A stretch of DNA of 64,000 nucleotides. Origin: Streptomyces rishiriensis. Its GTDB lineage: Bacteria; Actinomycetota; Actinomycetes; Streptomycetales; Streptomycetaceae. A program made the translations under genes and the position numbers. Of the stretch, positions 25,781-34,853 are shown one piece after another. Below the pieces are notes generated by a model that was not told the DNA's origin, did no database searches, and worked only from the letters and a program-made list of their open reading frames with translations. Position 1 is the first letter of the stretch. Each line of letters opens with the position of its first letter. The stretch lies in NCBI RefSeq assembly GCF_030815485.1, contig NZ_JAUSWV010000002.1, positions 6,944,001-7,008,000 of the forward strand, read 5' to 3'.

Positions 25781-27574
25781 TCAGGGATACGACACCACGG
25801 TCGACGGCACCGTCGAGGTGCCGGAAGTCGGCGCCCCGAGGTCGTTGATGACGTGCTCGTACTGGCCTTGGCCGCCCAGGGAGACCACCAGCAGGTCGTG
25901 GAACTTCACACCCGGAACGTTGGGGGCGGCGAAGCCGTGGTGCTGGACGATCGTCGGGTCGACGTTGTAGTAGCAGTAGCTGCCCAGACCCCAGCCCTCG
26001 TGCGCGGTGACGTGGGCGCCGACCTTGTAGGCGGCGTAACCCTTCACCGAGCCGTTCTGGATCGCCGCCTGGTTCGGCGCGTCGTACGCCTTCTCGTTCT
26101 GGAAGAAGATCGTGCGACCGCGCTGGCCGTTCCACAACACGTCGTACTTGTTGAAGTGCTCCACGAACAGCCCGGTGGCCAGTACGTCGTGGCCGTTGAC
26201 GACGACGCCGTAGTCGGCCCGGTTGGTCTCCCAGCCGACGCCCTCGCCGTGGTCGGCGCGCCAGACCCAGGTGTGGTCGACGATCGTGTGCCGGTTGTTG
26301 ATCACCATGCTGGTGGTGGCCTTTCCGGCGCCCGCCCCGCCGATCCGGACGAACACGTCCTGGACGGTGGTGGGGTTGGCGGAGTGGTCGCGCGACGCGC
26401 CGGCCGGACCGACCTCCAGCAGGACCGGGGAGTTGACCGGTCCGGCGTCCACGAGGAAGCCCGCCAGCCGGACTCCGTCGACGTCGGCCACCTTCAGCGC
26501 GGTGACGCCGTTGTCCGGGATCAGGGTGGCGTAGCCCAGGCCCAGCACGACGGTGTCGGCGCGGTTCACCTGGATCGGCCGGTCGAGGTGGTAGATGCCC
26601 GGCGTCAGCAGCAGGTTCAGGCCCTGCGCGAGCGCCTGGTTGAGCGTGGCGGCGGAGACGCCCGGCTTCGCGACGTAGAACCGCGACAGGGGCAGCGAGC
26701 TGCCGCGGGGCGTGCCGTTGCCCCAGGTGACCCCACGCGCGTCGGTGCGTCTGGCGGGCAGGAAGACCCGGAAGGCGCCGGCGCCGTCGACGTACAGGAA
26801 CGGCTTCTCCCGTGAGACCGGGGTCGTGTGCAGCGTGGTGTACGGAGGGTCGGGGAAGCTCTGGGCGGGTGCGCCCTCCACACCCGAGAACACCATGTTC
26901 CACACGCCGTTGAGCCAGCTGCCGATCGCGCTGTCCCGGGTGTACCACTGCTGTTGCGAGTACGGGCCGATCTCGCCGTCCACACGGCTGTCGGCGATGT
27001 AGCCGCCGCTGGCCCAGCCGTAGCCGGACGGGGCCAGGTTGAGGCCGCCGCGTATGTGCATCCGGCGGAACGGCGCCGCCTGGGCGACCGCCCATCGGTT
27101 GGTGCCGCTGACCGGGACGAGCGCGAGGTTCTCCGCCGAACGCCAGAAGTTCTGCGTGGCGTTGCCGCCGAACCAGCCCGCGTCGACGGTCACGTCCCCG
27201 TTGATGGTCGTGTCGTCGGGGGAGAGGCCGAGGCCGGCGATCGAGGTGTAGAAGCCGAGTTGGGCGTTGAGGCCGTGGTAGGTGCCGGGCCGGAACAGCA
27301 ACGCGTAGCGTCCGGTGCCGAACTGGGCCGCTTCCTGTTGCCGGAACACCGCGTCCAGCCGGGACTGGATGTCCGGGGTGGACGGGTCGAAGACAAGGAC
27401 GTTCGGGCCGAGGTCGCCACCGCCGGGAAGAGCGCGCAAACGCTTTCCACGCGAGGAGGCGGAGGCCGGGGCGGCGGTGAGTCCGGCGACGGCGGGAACT
27501 GCCGCGGCGGTGGCTGCGGCGAGGACTGCTCTGCGGCGCACGGCGGGCGTCTCCGACGACGGAGTGTGGGGCAT
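25781..27574 (-). CDS. Secreted GH55 exo-beta-1,3-glucanase
   Basis: The protein has 597 residues. The N-terminus has a Tat-like signal (AVRRRAVLAAATAAAVPAV). The rest is two right-handed beta-helical halves, with segments matching my memory of Streptomyces GH55 laminarinases such as SacteLam55A: VFDPSTPDIQSRLDAVF, GTYHGLNAQLGFYTSI, PYSQQQWYTRDS, WVWRADHGEGVGWETN, FVEHFNKYDV. It releases glucose from the non-reducing end of beta-1,3-glucan outside the cell. ATG 27574 follows GAGGAGAG. It is transcribed divergently from the sugar importer across 232 bases that contain a palindromic operator. Confidence 0.88.
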   Translation of the reverse strand: MPHTPSSETPAVRRRAVLAAATAAAVPAVAGLTAAPASASSRGKRLRALPGGGDLGPNVLVFDPSTPDIQSRLDAVFRQQEAAQFGTGRYALLFRPGTYHGLNAQLGFYTSIAGLGLSPDDTTINGDVTVDAGWFGGNATQNFWRSAENLALVPVSGTNRWAVAQAAPFRRMHIRGGLNLAPSGYGWASGGYIADSRVDGEIGPYSQQQWYTRDSAIGSWLNGVWNMVFSGVEGAPAQSFPDPPYTTLHTTPVSREKPFLYVDGAGAFRVFLPARRTDARGVTWGNGTPRGSSLPLSRFYVAKPGVSAATLNQALAQGLNLLLTPGIYHLDRPIQVNRADTVVLGLGYATLIPDNGVTALKVADVDGVRLAGFLVDAGPVNSPVLLEVGPAGASRDHSANPTTVQDVFVRIGGAGAGKATTSMVINNRHTIVDHTWVWRADHGEGVGWETNRADYGVVVNGHDVLATGLFVEHFNKYDVLWNGQRGRTIFFQNEKAYDAPNQAAIQNGSVKGYAAYKVGAHVTAHEGWGLGSYCYYNVDPTIVQHHGFAAPNVPGVKFHDLLVVSLGGQGQYEHVINDLGAPTSGTSTVPSTVVSYP

Positions 27575-27644
27575 GGGCGGCTCTCCTCGGTCCAGGCCGC
27601 TCGCAGTGAGCGGCTGATTTAAGGAAGTGAACGATCGCTGAGCT

Positions 27645-27676
27645 GAGAGCGCTCTCTCGGCGTTGAATGCTTCAAC
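27645..27676. promoter_or_regulatory. LacI-type palindromic operator and adjacent inverted repeat
   Basis: GAGAGCGCTCTC (27645-27656) is a perfect 12-bp palindrome with a central CG, like operators of Streptomyces LacI-family sugar regulators such as CebR (GGGAGCGCTCCC). Five bases later GTTGAA-TGC-TTCAAC (27662-27676) is a second perfect inverted repeat. Both lie in the divergent promoter region of GH55 and the ABC importer, so one repressor could control uptake and hydrolysis together. No LacI gene is in the window. Confidence 0.65.
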
Positions 27677-27734
27677 TGTCCGAACGTGCGCGTCAAGTAG
27701 GGGGAGCCGAGTTCCCCGGACTGTGCCGGAAGAC

Positions 27735-27762
27735 TTGACGCGGCCCTCTTCCGGGGTTTAAC
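27735..27762 (+). promoter_or_regulatory. Possible promoter of the sugar importer operon
   Basis: TTGACG (27735-27740) and TTTAAC (27757-27762) are 16 bases apart, 45 bases before the binding-protein ATG. An 8-bp inverted repeat CCGGAAGA/TCTTCCGG spans the -35 element. Confidence 0.35.
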
Positions 27763-27806
27763 TCACGTCCTAAATTAAGTCCTGATGACACACCGGGAGC
27801 CGACCC

Positions 27807-29126
27807 ATGCGCACCATACGAGCCGCGGCCACAGGCGCCGTCGTCATGTCACTCGCCCTCGCGGCCACGGCCTGCGGAGGCGGCACCTCGACGGACGGCG
27901 AAGGCTCCAACAAGTCGCCGAAGACCCTGACCTACTGGGCCTCGAACCAGGGCGCGAGCATCGAGGTCGACAAGAAGGTCCTCCAGCCGGAACTCGACAA
28001 GTTCGAGAAGCAGACCGGGATCAAGGTGAAGCTGGAGGTCGTCCCCTGGTCGGACCTGCTGAACCGGATCCTCACGGCGACCACATCCGGCCAGGGTCCC
28101 GACGTCCTCAACATCGGCAACACCTGGTCGGCCTCGCTCCAGGCCACAGGTGCGCTGCTGCCCTGGGACGAGGCGAACTTCGCGAAGATCGGCGGCAGAA
28201 ACCGTTTCGTCGACTCCGCGCTCGGCTCGACCGGAGCGCAGGGCAAGGACCCGGCCGCGGTGCCGCTGTACTCGATGGCGTACGCCCTCTACTACAACAA
28301 GCAGATCTTCGCCGACGCCGGCATAGCTCAACCGCCCGTCACCTGGGCCGAGTTGGTGGCCGACGGGAAGAAGATCCAGGCGAAGGGCAAGCAGGTCCTG
28401 GGCGCCGAGGGCGCGAACGTCTCGGAAAACGTCCATCACGTCTTCGTCTTCGCGAAGCAGCACGGCGCCGACTTCTTCACCGCCGACGGAAAGCCCGACT
28501 TCACCTCCGACGGCGCCGTCTCTGCGGTCAAGCAGTACGTCGACCTGATGGCGAAGGACAAGGCCATCCCGCCGGGCAACGCCGAGTACGCGCAGAACCA
28601 GTCGGTGAGCGACTTCGCCAAGGGGAAGACCGCGATGCTGCTGTGGCAGACCGCGTCCGCCAACCTCAAGTCCCAGGGCATGAGCGAGGACAAGTACGGC
28701 ATCGCCCCGGTGCCCGTGCAATCCGGCACCCCCGGTACCGGCGCCCAGGTCAACTCGATGGTCGCGGGCATCAACCTGGCGGTCTTCAAGAACACCGACA
28801 ACCTCGGCGGCGCCACCCAGTTCGTGAAGTTCATGACCGGCGACGAGGAGCAGAAGATCCTCAACAAGGCCTACAGCACCATCCCGCCCGTCGCCTCCGC
28901 CCAGTCGGACCCCGGGTTCAACTCCCCGGCGAACGCCGTTCTGAAGGACACGCTCGCCAAGAGCGCCGCCGCGCTCCCGCAGGTCGCCGACGAGTCCCAG
29001 TTCGAGACAGTGATCGGTACGGCCGTCAAGGAACTGTTCGCCGACGCGGCCGCCGGCCGTGCGGTGACCGCCGAGTCGGTGAAGGCCAAGCTCGCCAAGG
29101 CTCAGCAGCAGATGCCGACGAAGTGA
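27807..29126 (+). CDS. Sugar ABC transporter substrate-binding lipoprotein
   Basis: The protein has 439 residues. The signal peptide ends in lipobox LAATAC (Cys near residue 23). The mature domain is a cluster B/MalE-type binding protein, with LTYWASNQG near the start, VLNIGNTWSASLQ and a conserved C-terminal FVKFMTGDEEQ segment. It would bind oligosaccharides at the membrane exterior for the two permeases that follow. The flanking GH55, GH1 and GH16 enzymes point to laminari-oligosaccharides as ligand, which is inferred. ATG 27807 follows GGGAG. No ATPase gene is present; Streptomyces sugar importers normally share MsiK. Confidence 0.9.
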   Translation: MRTIRAAATGAVVMSLALAATACGGGTSTDGEGSNKSPKTLTYWASNQGASIEVDKKVLQPELDKFEKQTGIKVKLEVVPWSDLLNRILTATTSGQGPDVLNIGNTWSASLQATGALLPWDEANFAKIGGRNRFVDSALGSTGAQGKDPAAVPLYSMAYALYYNKQIFADAGIAQPPVTWAELVADGKKIQAKGKQVLGAEGANVSENVHHVFVFAKQHGADFFTADGKPDFTSDGAVSAVKQYVDLMAKDKAIPPGNAEYAQNQSVSDFAKGKTAMLLWQTASANLKSQGMSEDKYGIAPVPVQSGTPGTGAQVNSMVAGINLAVFKNTDNLGGATQFVKFMTGDEEQKILNKAYSTIPPVASAQSDPGFNSPANAVLKDTLAKSAAALPQVADESQFETVIGTAVKELFADAAAGRAVTAESVKAKLAKAQQQMPTK

Positions 29127-29131
29127 GCCAG

Positions 29132-30118
29132 ATGACCATCACCACCGAGGTCGAAAAGCCTCCGGCACGTCCTGGCACCGGCCGGGCCCCGCGCCCGCGC
29201 CCCGGCCGGATCCGCCGTATCGGACTGCCCTACCTGCTGCTCCTGCCCGCCCTGATCCTCGAACTCCTCGTTCACCTGGTGCCGATGGTGATCGGCATCG
29301 TGATGAGCTTCAAGGAGCTCACCCAGTTCTACATCCGCGACTGGGGCACGGCCCCCTGGTCCGGCCTCGACAACTACCGGGTGTCGGTGGACTTCGACGC
29401 TCCCGTCGGCGAGGCCCTGCTGCACTCGTTCCTCGTCACCGTCGGCTTCACCCTGCTCTCGGTGGGGCTGTGCTGGCTGATCGGCACCGCGGCGGCGATC
29501 TTCATGCAGGACACCTTCCGCGGCCGGGGGCTGCTGAGGGCGCTCTTCCTGGTGCCGTACGCCCTGCCGGTCTACGCGGCCGTGATCACCTGGGTGTTCA
29601 TGTTCCAGCATGACAACGGCCTGGTGAACCACGTCCTGCACGATCAGCTGCACCTCACCGACAAGCCCTCCTTCTGGCTGATCGGCGACAACAGTTTCTA
29701 CGCGTTGCTCACCGTCTCGGTGTGGAAGGGCTGGCCGTTCGCCTTCCTCATCGTGATGGCCGGCCTGCAGAACATCCCCGGCGAGCTCTACGAGGCGGCC
29801 GCCCTGGACGGTGCGGGCATGTGGCAGCAGATCCGCCGCATCACCCTTCCGTCCCTGGGCGCGGTCAACCAGGTCCTGGTCCTGGTTCTGTTCCTCTGGA
29901 CGTTCAACGACTTCAACACGCCGTTCGTGCTGTTCGGCAGGGCAGCTCCGGAAGCCGCGGATCTCATCTCGGTCCACATCTACCAAGCGTCCTTCGTGAC
30001 CTGGAACTTCGGCACGGGTTCGGCGATGTCGGTCCTGCTGCTGCTCTTCCTGCTGGCCGTGACGGGCGTCTACCTGGCCGTCACCTCGCGCGGACGGAGG
30101 GCCTCGCATGCCCGCTGA
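29132..30118 (+). CDS. Sugar ABC transporter permease (MalF type)
   Basis: The protein has 328 residues with six membrane segments after a 30-residue basic cytoplasmic N-terminus. The EAA loop reads YEAAALDGAGMWQQIRRITLP, spread over residues about 222-242, and contacts the ATPase. ATG 29132 begins five bases after the binding-protein stop. It overlaps the next permease by 11 bases. It works with the second permease as the heterodimeric channel. Confidence 0.92.
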   Translation: MTITTEVEKPPARPGTGRAPRPRPGRIRRIGLPYLLLLPALILELLVHLVPMVIGIVMSFKELTQFYIRDWGTAPWSGLDNYRVSVDFDAPVGEALLHSFLVTVGFTLLSVGLCWLIGTAAAIFMQDTFRGRGLLRALFLVPYALPVYAAVITWVFMFQHDNGLVNHVLHDQLHLTDKPSFWLIGDNSFYALLTVSVWKGWPFAFLIVMAGLQNIPGELYEAAALDGAGMWQQIRRITLPSLGAVNQVLVLVLFLWTFNDFNTPFVLFGRAAPEAADLISVHIYQASFVTWNFGTGSAMSVLLLLFLLAVTGVYLAVTSRGRRASHAR

Positions 30119-30965
30119 CTCCCCCATGGCACCACCGCGTTCGTTCCTCTGGTCCCGGCGGGTCTTCCTCACCCTGCTCACCGGCTTCGTGCTGTTGCCG
30201 GTGTACGTGATGGTTTCCAGCTCGCTGAAACCGCTTGCCGACGTCACCGGCGAGTTCCGCTGGCTGCCCAGCGGTCTGACGATCCGCCCGTACATCGACA
30301 TCTGGTCGACGGTCCCGCTCGCCAGGTATTTCGTGAACTCGCTGGTCGTGGCGGGCGCGGCGACGGTCTGCTCCGTGGTGATCGCCGTGTTCAGCGCCTA
30401 TGCGGTAAGCCGTTACGACTTCCGTGGGAAACGGGCCTTCACGGTCACCGTGCTGTCGACGCAGATGTTTCCCGGCATCCTCTTCCTCCTCCCGCTGTTC
30501 CTGCTGTACGTCAACATCGGCAACGCCACCGGCATCGCGCTGTTCGGCTCGCGCGGCGGCCTGATCCTGACATATCTGACCTTCTCCCTCCCGTTCTCCA
30601 TCTGGATGCTGATCGGATACTTCGACTCGGTGCCGCGCGATCTCGACGAGGCGGCTCTGGTCGACGGCTGCGGTCCGCTCGGCGCGCTCTTCCGGATCGT
30701 CGTACCGGCCGCGATCCCCGGCATCGTGGCGGTCGCCGTCTACGCCTTCATGACCGCCTGGGGCGAGGTGCTGTTCGCCTCCGTCATGACCAACGACACC
30801 ACCCGCACGCTCGCCGTCGGACTCCAGGGCTACTCCACCCTCAACGACGTCTACTGGAACCAGATCATGGCCGCCTCGCTGGTCGTCAGCGTGCCGGTGG
30901 TGGCCGGCTTCCTGCTGCTCCAGCGGTATCTCGTCGCCGGACTGACGGCCGGAGCCGTGAAGTGA
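30108..30965 (+). CDS. Sugar ABC transporter permease (MalG type)
   Basis: The protein has 285 residues, six membrane segments, and EAA loop DEAALVDGCGPLGALFRI. The start overlaps the upstream permease by 11 bases and the stop overlaps the GH1 start by four (GTGA), so binding protein, permeases and glucosidase form one transcript. Confidence 0.92.
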   Translation: MPADSPMAPPRSFLWSRRVFLTLLTGFVLLPVYVMVSSSLKPLADVTGEFRWLPSGLTIRPYIDIWSTVPLARYFVNSLVVAGAATVCSVVIAVFSAYAVSRYDFRGKRAFTVTVLSTQMFPGILFLLPLFLLYVNIGNATGIALFGSRGGLILTYLTFSLPFSIWMLIGYFDSVPRDLDEAALVDGCGPLGALFRIVVPAAIPGIVAVAVYAFMTAWGEVLFASVMTNDTTRTLAVGLQGYSTLNDVYWNQIMAASLVVSVPVVAGFLLLQRYLVAGLTAGAVK

Positions 30966-32353
30966 GCAACCACCCCGTTTCCGAGAGGACCTCAGTGAGC
31001 ATCGACTTCGCCGCCCTGCCCCAGGACTTCCTGTGGGGAACCGCCACCTCGGCGTACCAGATCGAGGGAGCCGTGGCGGAGGACGGCCGCTCGCCGTCGA
31101 TCTGGGACACCTTCTCGCACACACCCGGAAAGATCGCGGGCGACGACCACGGTGATGTCGCCTGCGACCACTACCACCGCTGGCGCGAGGACATCGGCCT
31201 GATGCGCCAACTGGGTGCCAACGCCTATCGGTTGTCGATCGCATGGCCCCGTGTGGTGCCCGGCGGCGACGGTCCGGTGAACCTCAGGGGCCTCGACTTC
31301 TACGACAAGTTGATCGACGGTCTGCTGGAGGCGGACATCACCCCGTCCGTCACCCTCTACCACTGGGACCTTCCTCAGGCGCTCCAGGACCGCGGCGGCT
31401 GGCCCGAGCGGGACACCGCCGAGCACTTCGCCGCGTACGCGTCGGTCGTCGCCGAACGGCTGGGCGACCGCGTCACCCACTGGGCGACCCTGAACGAACC
31501 CCTGTGCTCGGCCTGGATCGGCCACCTCGAAGGCAAGATGGCACCCGGCTTCACGGACCTGACGGCGGCGGTCCGCGCCTCCTACCACCTGCTCCTCGGC
31601 CACGGACTCGCCGTCCAGGCCATCCGGGCGGCGGTCCCGCGCGCCGAGGTGGGCATCGTCAACAACCTCTCCACCGTCCACCCCGCCACCGACCGGCCCG
31701 AGGACGTGGCCGCCGCCCGCCGCATGGACGGCCACACCAACCGCTGGTGGCTCGACCCGGTACACGGTCGGGGCTTCCCGGCCGACATGCGCGAGGTGTA
31801 CGGCGTGGAACTCCCGGAACAGCCGGGCGACCTGGCGACGATCGCCGCACCGCTGGACTGGCTGGGTCTCAACTACTACTTCCCGGCCACGGTGAGCGAC
31901 GACCCCGACGGGCCCGCCCCGCACGCCCGTTCCGTCCGCCGGGACGGTGTCCCGCGCACCGGCATGGACTGGGAGGTCGACCCGAGCGGCATCGAGACAC
32001 TGCTGCTGCGTCTGACCGAGGAGTACGGAGCGCGTCGGCTGTACGTCACGGAAAACGGTTCCGCGTATCCGGACATCGTCCGCCCCGACGGCACCGTCGA
32101 CGACCCCGAGCGTCAGGCCTACCTGACCGGCCACCTCGCCGCCTGCGCCTCCGCCGCACGCAAGGGCGCCCCCCTGGCCGGCTACTTCGCCTGGTCCCTG
32201 CTGGACAACTTCGAGTGGGCGTACGGCTACGACAAGCGTTTCGGCCTCGTCCACGTCGACTACCGGACGCAGGCCCGCACGATCAAGGGCACCGGTCGCC
32301 ACTATGCGGAGATCATCCGCCGGCACCGGGAAGGGGTGGCGAAAGCCGCCTGA
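30962..32353 (+). CDS. GH1 beta-glucosidase
   Basis: The protein has 463 residues, typical of family GH1. The family opener is FLWGTATSAYQIEGA. The acid/base is E179 in TLNEP and the nucleophile E364 in VTENG. The C-terminal LLDNFEWAYGY shapes the glycone pocket. There is no signal peptide, so it is cytoplasmic and would hydrolyse imported beta-1,3-oligoglucosides to glucose. GTG 30962 gives the GTGA coupling with the permease. An internal GTG at 30995, preceded by GAGAGG, would also make a sound protein lacking 11 residues. Confidence 0.92.
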   Translation: MSNHPVSERTSVSIDFAALPQDFLWGTATSAYQIEGAVAEDGRSPSIWDTFSHTPGKIAGDDHGDVACDHYHRWREDIGLMRQLGANAYRLSIAWPRVVPGGDGPVNLRGLDFYDKLIDGLLEADITPSVTLYHWDLPQALQDRGGWPERDTAEHFAAYASVVAERLGDRVTHWATLNEPLCSAWIGHLEGKMAPGFTDLTAAVRASYHLLLGHGLAVQAIRAAVPRAEVGIVNNLSTVHPATDRPEDVAAARRMDGHTNRWWLDPVHGRGFPADMREVYGVELPEQPGDLATIAAPLDWLGLNYYFPATVSDDPDGPAPHARSVRRDGVPRTGMDWEVDPSGIETLLLRLTEEYGARRLYVTENGSAYPDIVRPDGTVDDPERQAYLTGHLAACASAARKGAPLAGYFAWSLLDNFEWAYGYDKRFGLVHVDYRTQARTIKGTGRHYAEIIRRHREGVAKAA

Positions 32354-32358
32354 GGGCA

Positions 32359-32402
32359 GGGCGCGGCGGGTGCGGGTGCGGGAGCGCGCGCCCGCCGCGC
32401 CC
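32359..32402 (+). terminator. Hairpin after the GH1 gene
   Basis: GGGCGCGGCGGG (32359-32370) pairs with CCCGCCGCGCCC (32391-32402) around a 20-base G-rich loop, just after the beta-glucosidase stop and 69 bases before the GH16 start. Confidence 0.6.
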
Positions 32403-32470
32403 CATCCCCATGAATGTCATGAGCACGACATCACACATCGGTATCATCTGTTTCCACCGAGGAGAGCCGC

Positions 32471-34360
32471 ATGTCACCACGCACCGCTCGCACTCCCCGT
32501 ACCGTCCTGACCGCCGTGGCCGCCCTGGCGCTGCTGAGCGCGGGTCCGGCCCTCGTCGCACCGGGCGCGGCCGCGGCGCCCGCCGCAGAGGCACCCGCCT
32601 GGGACGCCGACCGCGCCGCGGCCGCGTACGCCGCGAGCGCGGCTGCCGTCACCGCCTCCGGCAGCGAGAACGGCGGCACCGCCCCCGGACTCGCCTTCGA
32701 CGGCAACGCCGCCACCCGCTGGTCCAGCAACTTCGCCGACGACGCCTGGATCCGGCTCGACCTCGGTACCACGATCCGCGTCGACCGCGTCGTCCTGGAC
32801 TGGGAGGCCGCCTACGGCAAGCGTTACGTCCTGGAGGTGTCGAAGAACGGCACCGACTGGACGCCCTTCTACACGGAGACCGCCGGCACCGGGGGAACGG
32901 TCACCGCGCACACGTATCCCCAGGAGGCGACAGGCCGCTACCTGCGTCTGCGCGGCCTGGAACGCGCCACGCCGTACGGCTACTCGCTCTACTCCCTCAA
33001 GGTCTTCGGCGGCGAACCGGCCCCCGCCTCCACGTCGCGTTCCAACCTCGCCCTGAACCACCCGGCCTACACGAACTACTACCAACACGCGGGCGGTTCA
33101 CCGGCGTTCGTCACGGACGGTGGCCACCCGGCCAACCTGAAGGACGACGCCACCCGCTGGTCGAGCGACTGGAACGCGGACCGCTGGGTCGCCGTCGATC
33201 TCGGCGCGACGTCGACGATCGACACCGTCGAGCTCTACTGGGAGGCGGCCTACGCCGTCGACTACCAACTCCAGGTCTCCGACGACAACCGCACCTGGCG
33301 CACGGTGTACCAGCCGTCGGCGGCGGAGGTCGCCGCCCGCCGCGCGAACGTCAAGTCCCCGTCGGAGGCGGTGGGTCTGCGCGACAGCGTAAGACTCTCC
33401 CAGCCCGCCACCGGCCGTTACGTCCGCATGCTGGGCAAGGAGCGCCGCTCCTTCTACAACCCGGCACCCGCCACCGCCCAGTTCGGCTACTCCCTCTACG
33501 AGTTCGAGGTCTGGGGCACCGGCGGAAGCGCCTCCGCCGCCTACCCCGCCCTCTCCGGCGAGCAACAGGGCACGTACCGGACGGCGTTCTTCGACGACTT
33601 CACCACCGCCTCCCTCGACCGCTCCAAGTGGCGGGTGGTACGCACCGGAACGGAAATGGGCTCCGTCAACGGTGAGGCACAGGCGTACGTCGACTCCACC
33701 GAGAACGTCCGCACCGAGAACGGCGCCCTCGTCCTGCGGGCCAAGTACTGCAAGGGCTGCACCCAGGCAGGTGGCACCTACGACTTCACCTCCGGCCGCG
33801 TGGACACCCACACCAGGTTCGACTTCACCTACGGACGGGTCAGCGCCCGGATGAAGCTGCCCGTCGGCGACGGCTTCTGGCCCGCCTTCTGGCTGCTGGG
33901 CAGCGATGTCGACGACCCTTCCGTGTCCTGGCCGGCCTCCGGCGAGACCGACATCATGGAGAACATCGGCTACGCCGACTGGACCAGCTCCGCCCTGCAC
34001 GGCCCCGGCTACTCGGCGGACGGCAACATCGGCGCCCGCCAGACCTACCCGAGCGGCGGCCGCGCCGACGCCTGGCACACGTACGCGGTCGAGTGGACGC
34101 CGACCGGCATGCGCTTCTCCGTCGACGACCGCCTCGTCCAGGAGACGACCCGCAACAAGCTGGAGTCCACCCGTGGCCAGTGGGTCTTCGGCCACAACCA
34201 GTACGTGATCCTCAACCTCGCCCTCGGCGGCGCGTACCCGGCGGGCTGGAACCAGGTGACCAGCCCTTACTGGGGCCTGCCGCAGTCGAGCGTGGACCGG
34301 ATCGCCGGCGGGGGAGTGCAGGCGGAGGTGGACTGGGTGCGGGTGGAGCAGAAGGGATAG
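32471..34360 (+). CDS. Secreted GH16 endo-beta-1,3-glucanase with two discoidin-like domains
   Basis: The protein has 629 residues. A Sec-type signal (about 1-37) is followed by two F5/8-type C (CBM32-like) domains at roughly 45-178 and 187-360, each with TRWSS and a VLDWEAAYG/ELYWEAAYA strand. A GH16 domain follows from about 375. The catalytic motif GETDIMEN places nucleophile E492 and acid/base E497. It would cut beta-1,3-glucan internally in the medium, feeding GH55 and the importer. ATG 32471 follows GAGGAGAG. It has its own leader region, so it may be a separate transcript from the importer operon. Confidence 0.9.
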   Translation: MSPRTARTPRTVLTAVAALALLSAGPALVAPGAAAAPAAEAPAWDADRAAAAYAASAAAVTASGSENGGTAPGLAFDGNAATRWSSNFADDAWIRLDLGTTIRVDRVVLDWEAAYGKRYVLEVSKNGTDWTPFYTETAGTGGTVTAHTYPQEATGRYLRLRGLERATPYGYSLYSLKVFGGEPAPASTSRSNLALNHPAYTNYYQHAGGSPAFVTDGGHPANLKDDATRWSSDWNADRWVAVDLGATSTIDTVELYWEAAYAVDYQLQVSDDNRTWRTVYQPSAAEVAARRANVKSPSEAVGLRDSVRLSQPATGRYVRMLGKERRSFYNPAPATAQFGYSLYEFEVWGTGGSASAAYPALSGEQQGTYRTAFFDDFTTASLDRSKWRVVRTGTEMGSVNGEAQAYVDSTENVRTENGALVLRAKYCKGCTQAGGTYDFTSGRVDTHTRFDFTYGRVSARMKLPVGDGFWPAFWLLGSDVDDPSVSWPASGETDIMENIGYADWTSSALHGPGYSADGNIGARQTYPSGGRADAWHTYAVEWTPTGMRFSVDDRLVQETTRNKLESTRGQWVFGHNQYVILNLALGGAYPAGWNQVTSPYWGLPQSSVDRIAGGGVQAEVDWVRVEQKG

Positions 34361-34853
34361 CCGCGGGCGATCCCGGTCGAGGGGAGGCGGACCGGATCCG
34401 CGGGTTCGTGTGTTCGTCAATGCGTGCGTTCGTGGCGGAGGCCCGAGCCACTGTGTCCCGGCGGCGACGCTGTCGTGTGTGCCGCCGGGACGCCGCCGTA
34501 CCGCCTACTCGTCTGCTGCAGGCCGGTGCCGGCCGGCAGCAGGACCGTGGCGACGCCCGAGGTGACCCGGGCGACCACGGTCACCGAGGCGTCCGGGGCC
34601 GCGAACATGCCGGTGGCGGCCGGACCGAGGAACACCCCGAACGGCTGGGGGCCCGTCCTGGGACGGCATCGGGCCGGGCGTCCGCCGTCGGCGGCGGGGA
34701 TCCACGGACGAAGGACTTCCACGGTGCTCGCGAGAGCCACCGGACAGGACGTGATCATCAGCCAGTAGCGTGCACGGGCGCGAGGGGCGGATCCGGGCTT
34801 CGGGCAGCCGAATCCGCTTGATCCGCCCCCGCGGTCCTGCGACCCTCGGGCGC
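34361..34853. other. Intergenic region with a coding-like minus-strand fragment
   Basis: This 493-base gap has no recognisable gene. On the minus strand, 34417-34758 reads as 113 codons from an ATG with very high third-position G/C up to about codon 80 (FGVFLGPAATGMFAAP, VTVVARVTSGVATVLLPAG), which looks like former or unrecognised coding sequence. It has no clear ribosome site and no family I recognise. Confidence 0.3.
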
